Origin: Loktanella sp. M215
GTDB taxonomy: Bacteria > Pseudomonadota > Alphaproteobacteria > Rhodobacterales > Rhodobacteraceae
Length of the DNA: 64,000 nucleotides
Assembly: GCF_021735925.1 (NCBI RefSeq)
Contig: NZ_WMEA01000008.1
Coordinates: 1 to 64,000 of the forward strand
Direction: 5' to 3'
This document shows positions 27,074 to 34,582 of the stretch, one piece after another. Numbering within the stretch: position 1 is the first letter of the stretch; each line of letters opens with the position of its first letter. Under the pieces are notes generated by a model. The model did not search any database and was not told where the DNA came from. It saw only the letters and a program-made list of their open reading frames with translations. The position numbers were made by a program, and so were the translations under genes.

Positions 27074-27293
27074 CCTTGTCCCTTCCTGCGTCCGCGTCCG
27101 GCGGGGTGCCACACGGTCCGGCCTTGCTGATCCCTGCGCCGCGACGGGGGTGCCGCGGGGCGGTCGTGTGGGTATTTTCGCCACACGTGTCTGTGATCAA
27201 AGTCAAATGGATGGGGTCTGGTTCCCGAAAAGGTGCCGGACGGCCCTTGCCGGGGTGGGGCGGATCAGGCCGGAACGCGGGCCTTCAAGGGTA

Positions 27294-27863
27294 TCAGCGC
27301 CGCAGGCCGTCGACGAAGATATCAAGCAGGCGCAGCACCTGCGTCCGCCATTCAGGACCGGGCGCGCGGGCGTAGCACAGGGCATACATCGTCTGCAGAA
27401 CGTCATCCGCGGTCACGTCATCCCTGATCTGACCCCGCGCCACTGCCGCCGCCAGAAGCCGCGCCACGGCGGCGTTGATCTGCGCGGCGAGCGGGGCGAA
27501 AGGGCGTTTCAGATCGTCCGACATCACGAGCGAGAGCGCGCCCAGCATGCCGCGCTTGGTCTCGACGATGGCCACGTTGGCGTGCAGCCAGCCACGCAGG
27601 GCGCCCAGCGGGTCATCCGTCTGATCGAGGCCGTCTGCGGTGGTGACGAGGTCCTCGAGCTCGCGCAGGAAGACGGCGAGGAACAGCGCCTCGCGGTCGG
27701 GGAAGTTGCGGTAGAGGGTGCCGATGCCCACGCCGGCTTGGCGGGCGACGGCCTCCAGGCTTGCCTCTGGACCGCCTTTGCCCAGCACGTCCTTGGCCGC
27801 CGCGATCAGCAGTTCACGATTACGCAGGGCATCGGAACGCGGTTTGCGTCTGGACGTTTCCAA
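27294..27863 (-). CDS. TetR-family transcriptional regulator
   Basis: A 189-residue regulator with an N-terminal TetR helix-turn-helix (about residues 15-60: VARQAGVGIGTLYRNFPDREALF) and a C-terminal ligand domain resembling TetR_C/SbtR types. The start is a TTG at 27863 preceded by AGGTG; a nearby ATG (27870) is out of frame. It is divergent from the molybdenum hydroxylase operon, and the shared 151-base region has a promoter with an inverted repeat in its spacer, so it probably represses that operon and responds to its substrate or a related compound. Confidence 0.88.
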   Translation of the reverse strand: METSRRKPRSDALRNRELLIAAAKDVLGKGGPEASLEAVARQAGVGIGTLYRNFPDREALFLAVFLRELEDLVTTADGLDQTDDPLGALRGWLHANVAIVETKRGMLGALSLVMSDDLKRPFAPLAAQINAAVARLLAAAVARGQIRDDVTADDVLQTMYALCYARAPGPEWRTQVLRLLDIFVDGLRR

Positions 27864-27880
27864 AGGGCATCACCTTTCAC

Positions 27881-27909
27881 TTGCAAAGCGGAGGGAGCCT
27901 CCGTATAAA
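27881..27909 (+). promoter_or_regulatory. Promoter of the molybdenum hydroxylase operon with embedded operator
   Basis: TTGCAA (27881-27886) and TATAAA (27904-27909) are exactly 17 bases apart. The spacer holds the perfect inverted repeat CGGAGG-GAG-CCTCCG (27889-27903). A dimer bound there would block RNA polymerase; the divergent TetR-family gene is the obvious candidate. Transcription would start near 27916, about 100 bases before the first gene. Confidence 0.55.
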
Positions 27910-28014
27910 TCGTTCCAACGGATCTGCGCAACGCCTGTCGTTGCGGCATGGACCGCCATCCGGCGGGGCGCGCGCGCCCGGCTCCCCGCAAAATAGCACA
28001 GAAGGGAAGGACGC

Positions 28015-28512
28015 ATGTCACTTTCTATCAACCTGACCGTGAACGGTGTCGCACGGGACATCGCGCTGGACGACCCGCGCGTGACACTTCTGGACCTTCT
28101 GCGCGAACGCATGGGTTTGCCGGGGACCAAGAAAGGCTGCGACCGCGGCCAGTGTGGCGCCTGCACGGTGTTGCTGAACGGCAAGCGGATGAACGCCTGC
28201 CTGACGTTGGCGGCGACGCTGGACGGGGCCGAGGTCACGACGATCGAGGGGTTGGCGGATGGCGACAGGCTGCACCCGGTGCAGGCGGCGTTTCTGGACA
28301 ACGACGGGTTCCAGTGCGGCTACTGCACGCCGGGCCAGATCATGAGTGCGGTCGGCCTGATCGCGGAAGGCCGCGCCGGTGACGATCCCGAGCGTATCCG
28401 CGAGGGCATGAGTGGTAATATCTGCCGCTGCGCGGCCTATCACGGCATCACCAAGGCGGTGCAGGAGGCGACGCGCCGCATGGCCGCCGCGGAACAGGGA
28501 GACGTGGCATGA
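28015..28512 (+). CDS. Aldehyde oxidase/xanthine dehydrogenase family, [2Fe-2S] subunit
   Basis: A 165-residue small subunit with two iron-sulfur clusters. The plant-type cluster ligands are in CDRGQCGACTVLLNGKRMNAC, shown here as CDRGQCGAC and a later C near residue 62; the second cluster uses CGYCTPGQIMS and NICRCAAY. It passes electrons from the molybdenum site to FAD. There is no Tat signal, unlike E. coli PaoA, so the enzyme is probably cytoplasmic. ATG at 28015 has AAGGA upstream. It overlaps the FAD subunit by four bases. Confidence 0.93.
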   Translation: MSLSINLTVNGVARDIALDDPRVTLLDLLRERMGLPGTKKGCDRGQCGACTVLLNGKRMNACLTLAATLDGAEVTTIEGLADGDRLHPVQAAFLDNDGFQCGYCTPGQIMSAVGLIAEGRAGDDPERIREGMSGNICRCAAYHGITKAVQEATRRMAAAEQGDVA

Positions 28513-29564
28513 AGCGGTTCGATTTCATCCAGCCCGCCACTGTGGCCGAGGCGCTGAAGGCGTGGCATCCGGGGGCGGCGTGGCTGGGCGGCGGGACCAA
28601 CCTGCTGGACCTGATGAAGGGCGGTGTGATGCAGCCCGACACGGTGATCGACATCAACCGTCTGGCCGATCTGCGCGGGATCACGGCGCTGGATGACGGG
28701 TCGGTGCGGATCGGTGCGTTGGTCAGCAATGCCGATCTGGCGCATGACGCTGACTTTGCCCGCGATTTTCCGATGGTGGCAGAGGCGCTGCTGTCCGGTG
28801 CCTCGGGTCAGTTGCGCAATGCGGCGACGGTGGCGGGCAACCTGATGCAGCGCACCCGCTGCGCCTATTTTCAGGACACCACCGCCGCCTGCAACCGGCG
28901 GGCGCCGGGGACGGGATGCGATGCGCGGGGCGGGGTGGACAGCCATACCGCCGTGCTGGGGTTCAGCGACGGGTGCATCACGACGCATCCGTCGGATTTC
29001 TGCGTGCCGCTGGCCGCACTGGATGCGGTGATTGAGGTGCAGGGGCGTGACGGCGCGCGCGAAATCGCGCTGCGTGACTTTCACCTGTTGCCCGGTGATG
29101 CGCCCGAGCGTGAGACGGCGCTGCGGCCCGGTGAGATCATCGTGGCCTTGCGTCTGCCTGCGGAAGCCAAGGGATTTGCCGGTCACTCTCGCTACCTCAA
29201 GGTGCGGGACCGGACGTCCTATGCTTTTGCCACGACCTCTGCCGCAGCCGCCTTGCGGATCGAGGGCGGCGTGATCGCAGAGGCCCGCCTGTCGCTGGGG
29301 GCGGTTGCGGCAAAACCGTGGCGCGTGACCGAGGCCGAGGCGCTGCTGGTCGGCCATGCGCCGGATGCGGCACCCTTTGATCAGGCGGCGGAGCGCGCGC
29401 TGGAGGGGGCGGCGCCATCGCATGACAACGCCTGGAAAATCACGCTTGCGCGGCGCACGGCGATCCGTGCGCTGGAACTGGCGGCTGCAGGGACGCCTGC
29501 GCGGGTGCCCGCGCTGCCTGCCTCGCCCTTTGCGGACCAAGATGGAGATCACGCCCATGTCTGA
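28509..29564 (+). CDS. Aldehyde oxidase/xanthine dehydrogenase family, FAD-binding subunit
   Basis: A 351-residue medium subunit of the CO dehydrogenase flavoprotein family. The FAD-binding signature is in WLGGGTNLLDLMKGG (about residue 24), and the conserved segment SGQLRNAATVAGNLMQRTRC (about 98) is typical of the PaoB/YagS branch, with Cys residues that could hold an extra 4Fe-4S cluster in this branch. It starts at an ATGA overlap with the iron-sulfur subunit and overlaps the large subunit by eight bases. Confidence 0.93.
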   Translation: MKRFDFIQPATVAEALKAWHPGAAWLGGGTNLLDLMKGGVMQPDTVIDINRLADLRGITALDDGSVRIGALVSNADLAHDADFARDFPMVAEALLSGASGQLRNAATVAGNLMQRTRCAYFQDTTAACNRRAPGTGCDARGGVDSHTAVLGFSDGCITTHPSDFCVPLAALDAVIEVQGRDGAREIALRDFHLLPGDAPERETALRPGEIIVALRLPAEAKGFAGHSRYLKVRDRTSYAFATTSAAAALRIEGGVIAEARLSLGAVAAKPWRVTEAEALLVGHAPDAAPFDQAAERALEGAAPSHDNAWKITLARRTAIRALELAAAGTPARVPALPASPFADQDGDHAHV

Positions 29565-31800
29565 GACCATGACGACGACGCAACGCTATGGGTCCAACGC
29601 CGGTCAGCCGCTGACGCGGCGTGACGGTGTGGCCAAGGTGACGGGGGCCGCGACCTTTGCTGCCGACAATACGCCCGACGGGCTGCTTTACGCAGTCTAC
29701 GTGCCGGCGGCGATCGCGAAGGGGCGGGTGACGCATCTGGATGTCGCCGCCGCCGAAGCGGTCGCCGGTGTGACTTATGTGATGACGCCGCAGAACCGCC
29801 CGGCGTTGCAGGGCGATCCGGAGGAGAAACCGACGCGATTTTCGTTCATCGTGGACGTGTTGCAGAACGATCGGGTGCGCTACGCAGGGCAGCCGATTGC
29901 GCTGGTGCTGGGCGAGACGCTGGAGGCGGCGATCGAAGGTGCGCGCGTGCTGGCGCCGGTCTATGATGCCGAGGCGTCACTGACCGCGCTGGCGGGGCAG
30001 GGGGGTGAGGCGGTGGAACCCGGTGCCTTTGGCCGGCCTGCCGGGACCGAATACGGCGATATCGCGGGCGGTCATGCGGCGGCGGCGCAGTCCATCGACG
30101 TGACCTATGACACGCCGTCGCAGTATCACAACGCGATGGAAACGCATGCGGTCGTGGCGGTCTGGGACGGCGACCGGCTGCACCTTGATCTGCCCAGTCA
30201 GGCGCTGGCGATGTCCTGCGCGGGTTACGCCCATTTCTTTGGCATTCCGGCAGAGAATGTGACGATCAACTGTCCCTATATCGGTGGCGGATTCGGGTCG
30301 AAGGCGTTTCCCACGGGGCCGCAGGTCTTGGCGATCCTTGCCGCACGGACGGCCGGTCGCCCGGTCAAGCTGATGCTGACGCGGGCGCAGATGTTCGGAC
30401 CCGTCGGCCACCGTGGTGCCACCAGCCAGCGGCTGCGGCTGGGGATCGACGATGGTGCAGCGCTGACCGTGCTGGATCACGAGGGCACGGCGGGAACTTC
30501 CAGCTTTGACGATTTCATCGAGCCTGCGGCGAATGCGACGCAGGGGCTTTATGCGGCGGGTGCGCTGCGGTCGGCGCACCGGTCGGTGAAGCTGGATATC
30601 GGCACGCCGGGTCCGATGCGGGCCCCGGGAGAGGCGTCCGGGTCGGCGGCGCTGGAATGTGCGATGGACGAGATGGCGCTGCTGGCGGGCCTCGATCCGC
30701 TGGACTTCCGGTTGCGGAACTATGCAGAGGTCGAGCCGGGGACCGGCAAGCCCTATTCGTCGAAGGCGCTGCGCGAGTGTTATGCGGAGGGCGCCAAGCG
30801 GTTCGGCTGGGCGGACCGGCCGATGGCGCCACGGCAGATGACCGATGCGAACGGCCTGCTGACTGGCTGGGGCATGGGCACGGCGCTGTTCGGCTGCCCG
30901 ATGTTCGAGGCGGAGGCTGTGGCAACCTTGCGCGCGGACGGGTCCGCACTGGTGGAAACCTCTGCCGTGGATATGGGGCAGGGGGCGTGGACGTCGCTGG
31001 CGCAGATCGCGGCGGACAGTCTGGGCCTGCCAATGGACCGGCTGGAGTTCCGGGCCGGGCATTCGTCGCTGCCGAATGCGGGCATTGCCGGTGGGTCTGG
31101 GCATACGGCGACGGCGGGCGGCGCGCTGCACGCCGCGGGCCGCGACGTGATCCGCAAGCTGGGAGAGATGGCGGCCGCCGATCCGGCGTCGCCCTTGCAC
31201 GGCACTGGAAACGCCGCCTTCGTCGCGCGTGACGGGCGGCTGTATGTCGAGGGCGACGACAGCCGCAGTGAGGATTTCGCGGCGATCCTGTCGCGGGCCG
31301 GTGGGGCTGACCTGACTGGCGAAGGCGCGGCGTCGCGGCCCGCCGCCGATGCGGAGGCGCATGCGATGAACGCGCATGGCGCCGTCTTTGCCGAGGTTAA
31401 GGTCGATCCGGACCTAGCCCAAATCCGCGTGACGCGGTTGGTCGGGGCCTTTGCCGCGGGCCGGATCATCAACCCGCAGCTGACCGAAAGCCAGCTGATG
31501 GGCGGGATGATCTGGGGCATCTCCTTTGCCCTGCACGAAGAGGCGAAGCACGATCCTCGCACCGGGCGGATCATGAACGCCGATCTGGCGGGCTATCATG
31601 TGCCGGTGAACGCCGACGTGCGCGGGCTGGAGGTGATGACGATCCACGAGGACGATCCTTACGTGAACGCCCTTGGCATCAAGGGGGTCGGCGAGATCGG
31701 CGTCACCGGCACGGTCGGGGCCATCGCCAATGCGATCTGGCACGCGACGGGCAAGCGGGTGCGCCGCTTTCCGATCCGGATCGAAGATCTGCTGGATTGA
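29557..31800 (+). CDS. Aldehyde oxidase/xanthine dehydrogenase family, molybdopterin-binding subunit
   Basis: A 747-residue catalytic subunit of the YagR/PaoC type. Cofactor-contact motifs include GGGFGSKAFP (about residue 245), PGPMRAPGEASG (about 349) and the C-terminal GVGEIGVTGTVGAIANAI, whose Glu is the expected catalytic base. It probably oxidises aldehydes or N-heterocycles; the substrate cannot be read from sequence. I chose ATG 29557; ATG 29542 is an alternative. No XdhC/PaoD cofactor-insertion chaperone is encoded next to it, so one would have to be supplied elsewhere. A strong hairpin follows the stop. Confidence 0.93.
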   Translation: MSETMTTTQRYGSNAGQPLTRRDGVAKVTGAATFAADNTPDGLLYAVYVPAAIAKGRVTHLDVAAAEAVAGVTYVMTPQNRPALQGDPEEKPTRFSFIVDVLQNDRVRYAGQPIALVLGETLEAAIEGARVLAPVYDAEASLTALAGQGGEAVEPGAFGRPAGTEYGDIAGGHAAAAQSIDVTYDTPSQYHNAMETHAVVAVWDGDRLHLDLPSQALAMSCAGYAHFFGIPAENVTINCPYIGGGFGSKAFPTGPQVLAILAARTAGRPVKLMLTRAQMFGPVGHRGATSQRLRLGIDDGAALTVLDHEGTAGTSSFDDFIEPAANATQGLYAAGALRSAHRSVKLDIGTPGPMRAPGEASGSAALECAMDEMALLAGLDPLDFRLRNYAEVEPGTGKPYSSKALRECYAEGAKRFGWADRPMAPRQMTDANGLLTGWGMGTALFGCPMFEAEAVATLRADGSALVETSAVDMGQGAWTSLAQIAADSLGLPMDRLEFRAGHSSLPNAGIAGGSGHTATAGGALHAAGRDVIRKLGEMAAADPASPLHGTGNAAFVARDGRLYVEGDDSRSEDFAAILSRAGGADLTGEGAASRPAADAEAHAMNAHGAVFAEVKVDPDLAQIRVTRLVGAFAAGRIINPQLTESQLMGGMIWGISFALHEEAKHDPRTGRIMNADLAGYHVPVNADVRGLEVMTIHEDDPYVNALGIKGVGEIGVTGTVGAIANAIWHATGKRVRRFPIRIEDLLD

Positions 31801-31809
31801 TCGGGCTTC

Positions 31810-31838
31810 CCCCGTGGCGCGCGTGCCGCGCCACGGGG
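31810..31838. terminator. Bidirectional terminator-like hairpin
   Basis: A perfect 12-bp stem (CCCCGTGGCGCG with CGCGCCACGGGG) and five-base loop sit between the convergent stops of the molybdenum hydroxylase operon and the LuxR-type gene. No long T-run is present. Confidence 0.6.
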
Positions 31839-31846
31839 TGTGATGG

Positions 31847-32395
31847 TCAGGCGGAGGCCTTGTCCTGTGCGTCGTCTTTCGACCAGTCCTTGTCGGGTTC
31901 CGGCAGGACCATCAGGTCGTCGAGGAACAGGCTGAGCAACTGGCCACGGCCGCTGACGCCAGCCTTGCGGTAGATGGCGTTGCTTTGCGCCTTGATCGTG
32001 CCTTCGCTGACGCCGCGCAGGCGGGCGATATCGGCCCCAGACAACCCCTTGATCGCGAAAAGGGCCACGTCACGCTCTGCCGGGGTCAGGCGCCAGCTGT
32101 CGAAGCGGTCCTCCAGCATCTGCATGAAGGCACCGGAGGCGCGGCGCAGCTGATCCTCGATCTCGGCCGAGCGGCGCAGGGTGCGTTGCAGCACGATGAC
32201 GCCCAGAACCACGCCGAGGAGGAGGCCAAGGGCGGCGCCGAGTTCGATGTATTCGCTGATCTGCCAGCTGATCGGGACCAGCCCCAGAACCGATGAGAGG
32301 ATGTTGGCCAGAAAGAAGATCGCGCAGAGAATCTGCACCAGAAGGATGGCCAGCAGGCCGGCGCCCCGGCGGTCAAGGCGCCGACGCGACGACAT
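31847..32395 (-). CDS. Membrane-anchored LuxR-family regulator
   Basis: A 182-residue protein with two N-terminal membrane helices (about residues 13-36 and 48-70), a short coiled segment, and a C-terminal GerE/LuxR helix-turn-helix (about 103-160) containing LTPAERDVALFAIKGLSGADIA and GVSEGTIKAQSNAIYRKAGV. The layout suggests an inner-membrane-tethered transcription factor that could sense envelope events and bind DNA while anchored. Its ATG overlaps the stop of the upstream PepSY-like gene by one base (TGATG), so the two are translationally coupled. No receiver domain is present. Confidence 0.85.
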   Translation of the reverse strand: MSSRRRLDRRGAGLLAILLVQILCAIFFLANILSSVLGLVPISWQISEYIELGAALGLLLGVVLGVIVLQRTLRRSAEIEDQLRRASGAFMQMLEDRFDSWRLTPAERDVALFAIKGLSGADIARLRGVSEGTIKAQSNAIYRKAGVSGRGQLLSLFLDDLMVLPEPDKDWSKDDAQDKASA

Positions 32396-32913
32396 CAGTC
32401 GTCCTGCCCGTCGTCATCGGACCCGCTGTCGCCGCCACGGCCACGTCCCTTGCCGCCGCCATCGTCTCCACCGCCGGACCCACTGTTCCCGCCGTCACGC
32501 CCGTCGTCAGAGCCGCCATTGTCGTCGTGTCCGGCCCGGTCACCGTCATCGTCGCCACCGCGGGACCCCGATCCGCCACGACCACCCTTGTCATCGGACC
32601 CGCGGCCCGCGGCAGAGCGATCGTCGTTGCGACCCGCCTGCGGGTCCATGATGTGCGGCGTGGCGCGGCCCTTGTCGTCCCGCTCCTGCCAGTAATCGCG
32701 CAGGATCTCGCCTGTCTGCGGGTTGAAGACCATTTCCCGCTCCAGCCGGTCGCTGGTCGCCTCGAGCCGTGTCCGGCCCAGAAGGGTGCGGCTGACCTCG
32801 ATCCGGGTGAAGCCCTGGTCGCGCAACTGCGACAGGATCGAGTCCTGCACAGTCTCGGCCCCGGCGACGGACGGCATCAGGCCGAGGCAGATCAAGATCA
32901 AATATTTCTGCAC
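32395..32913 (-). CDS. Secreted PepSY-like protein with Asp/Gly-rich tail (copy 2)
   Basis: A 172-residue protein. A signal peptide (about residues 1-19, ending AGA) is followed by a PepSY-like fold of about 60 residues (QLRDQGFTRIEVSRTLLGR, then FNPQTGEILRDYW). The last 80 or so residues are a low-complexity tail dominated by Asp, Gly, Ser and Arg, predicted disordered and acidic, perhaps binding cations. It is a paralogue of the next upstream gene and is coupled to the LuxR-type regulator, suggesting a periplasmic sensor or modulator for it. The tail lacks the regular nonapeptide phasing of RTX repeats. Confidence 0.78.
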   Translation of the reverse strand: MQKYLILICLGLMPSVAGAETVQDSILSQLRDQGFTRIEVSRTLLGRTRLEATSDRLEREMVFNPQTGEILRDYWQERDDKGRATPHIMDPQAGRNDDRSAAGRGSDDKGGRGGSGSRGGDDDGDRAGHDDNGGSDDGRDGGNSGSGGGDDGGGKGRGRGGDSGSDDDGQDD

Positions 32914-32935
32914 GGTGGCACTCTTTCACTGTGGA

Positions 32936-32959
32936 GGCCCCTGCATCGGTGCAGGGGCC
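32936..32959 (-). terminator. Hairpin between the two PepSY-like genes
   Basis: GGCCCCTGCA and TGCAGGGGCC make a perfect 10-bp stem with a four-base loop in the 90-base gap. No T-run follows, so it may slow, process or attenuate the transcript rather than end it. Confidence 0.45.
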
Positions 32960-33003
32960 CGCTGGCCATGTTCATTAACACGATTAGGTCCGGAATACCG
33001 AGA

Positions 33004-33558
33004 TCAATCGTCGTCGCTGTCGTCATTCCGGTCCTCGCCGCCGTGCCGTCCGCCATCGGACTTGCCGCCGTTGTCATCGTTGCCGCCGGATGCATTGTCG
33101 CCACCATGGCCGCCGCGATCGCCGGAGTCGTGGTCGTCGCCGTCGTCGCCGTCGTCATCTGACCCATCGTCGTCGTTCATGCCGTCCGACCCGTGGTCGT
33201 CATCTTCCGCGTCGTCACCGCCACGGCCCCGTCCGCGGCCACGGTTGTCGTCGTCGGAGTCTTCGTTTGCTTGGTCGTCGTCACCTGGCATGCCGTTCAT
33301 CATGCCGTCGTGATCCTCGACGTCATTGACTTCCTGCTTCAGGACGTCGCCGGTCGTGGCGTCGTAGGTGACTTCCAGCTGGCGGTCGCCCCGGATCGCT
33401 TCGACCTTGACCTGATTGTCGCGGGTCTTGACCTCGATGCGCGAGTAGCCCTGCTCGGTCAACTGGTCGACGACCTGCTCGCTGATGGACTGGGCGTGGC
33501 CCGCGATGGCGATTGTCGTCAGGAACGTGGCACAGGCGAGTGTGGTGCGGATGGACAT
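33004..33558 (-). CDS. Secreted PepSY-like protein with Asp/Gly-rich tail (copy 1)
   Basis: A 184-residue paralogue of the downstream protein. Signal peptide (about residues 1-22, ending GHA), a PepSY-like domain (QLTEQGYSRIEVKTRDNQ, VTYDATTGDVLKQE), then about 105 residues extremely rich in Asp and Gly with few hydrophobic residues. PepSY domains are found in periplasmic or membrane proteins and can inhibit or bind partners. I chose ATG 33558, directly before the signal peptide and with GAGG upstream. It is first in the leftward set of three. The 283 bases between it and the divergent gene at 33842 hold no other gene and should contain both promoters. Confidence 0.78.
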   Translation of the reverse strand: MSIRTTLACATFLTTIAIAGHAQSISEQVVDQLTEQGYSRIEVKTRDNQVKVEAIRGDRQLEVTYDATTGDVLKQEVNDVEDHDGMMNGMPGDDDQANEDSDDDNRGRGRGRGGDDAEDDDHGSDGMNDDDGSDDDGDDGDDHDSGDRGGHGGDNASGGNDDNGGKSDGGRHGGEDRNDDSDDD

Positions 33559-33841
33559 GTCGTATTCCTCTCTGAATGGTCCAGCGGCGTGCCGGACCCT
33601 GACTGCAGAAAGAGGCCTTGGCGGCCGATTGGCCATTGACCCCAAGGTGCATGGCAGACCCGATCAACCTGCCATCTAGGACCATAAACTCAGGTTTACG
33701 ACCTTTTGGTGCGCGTGCCAGTTGGCGTGGCGGATGATCCCGAGGCGCCTGCAGTCTGGTGGCCGGCTGCGATTTCGCGCAAGGATCGGCGGCAACGGAC
33801 CGGCTGCGGTCCGCCCCCCGATGTCGCTGAAAGGACACCCG

Positions 33842-34408
33842 ATGACTTGGCCCACCCCCCGTCTGGCGCCGCCAGACCCCGCGACCTATGATGCCGATCA
33901 GCAGCGGATCGCCGCAGAGATTGCCAGTGGGCCACGCGGCGTGGTTGCCGGACCGTTGGCCATCTGGCTGCACCGGCCGGGGCTGGCGGACACGGCGCAG
34001 GCGCTGGGGGCCTATTGCCGCTATGGCACGTCGCTGGGGCCGCGCCTGTCTGAACTGGCGATTCTGGTGACCGGGCGCGTCTTCGGATCCGAGTATGAAT
34101 GGTTCGCCCACAAGGACCATGCCCTGGCCGCCGGCCTGCCTGCCGCCACGATCGAAGCGATTCGGCTGAACCAGACACCTGATTTCGAGACGGAGGAAGA
34201 GCGTGTCGTGTATGACGTCGCACGCGCAGCACACCTGAACCGACGGCTGGACGATGCGCTTTACGCCCGCGCGATGGACCTGCTGGGGCAGGACAGGCTG
34301 GTCGATCTGGTCGGGCTGCTGGGCTATTACACGCTGATTTCGCTGACGATCAACGTCTTTGGCGTGACCCCGCCGGACAGTGCCACACCGGAGCTTGCCG
34401 CGGGCTGA
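33842..34408 (+). CDS. Carboxymuconolactone decarboxylase/AhpD-like protein
   Basis: A 188-residue all-helical protein of the CMD/AhpD fold. The core RLSELAILVTGRVFGSEYEW followed by AHKDHALAAGL matches the conserved Glu, Tyr-Glu-Trp and His of the family. The CxxC pair of AhpD-type peroxidase partners is absent, so it is closer to the decarboxylase-like branch; the substrate is unknown. ATG 33842 has AAGGA seven bases upstream. It stands alone ahead of the antiporter gene. Confidence 0.82.
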   Translation: MTWPTPRLAPPDPATYDADQQRIAAEIASGPRGVVAGPLAIWLHRPGLADTAQALGAYCRYGTSLGPRLSELAILVTGRVFGSEYEWFAHKDHALAAGLPAATIEAIRLNQTPDFETEEERVVYDVARAAHLNRRLDDALYARAMDLLGQDRLVDLVGLLGYYTLISLTINVFGVTPPDSATPELAAG

Positions 34409-34582
34409 CCCCGCGTCGCAGATGTCACGCCACATGGTTTCGCAATGGCCGAAGGACCGCCCCATGCGCGCCATGCCGGGATCAGGCAGATCGCCGCCGA
34501 GGCAGATTGGCTGCGGGGCGGTTGCGCCGAAATCGCATGCGCCGCCATTCCCCCGGCGGGCGTTGGGCGATATCTGACGGAC

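Noticed and set aside
32395..33558. Asp/Gly-rich tails as RTX calcium-binding repeats
   Set aside because: No regular GGxGxDxUx nonapeptide phasing is visible.
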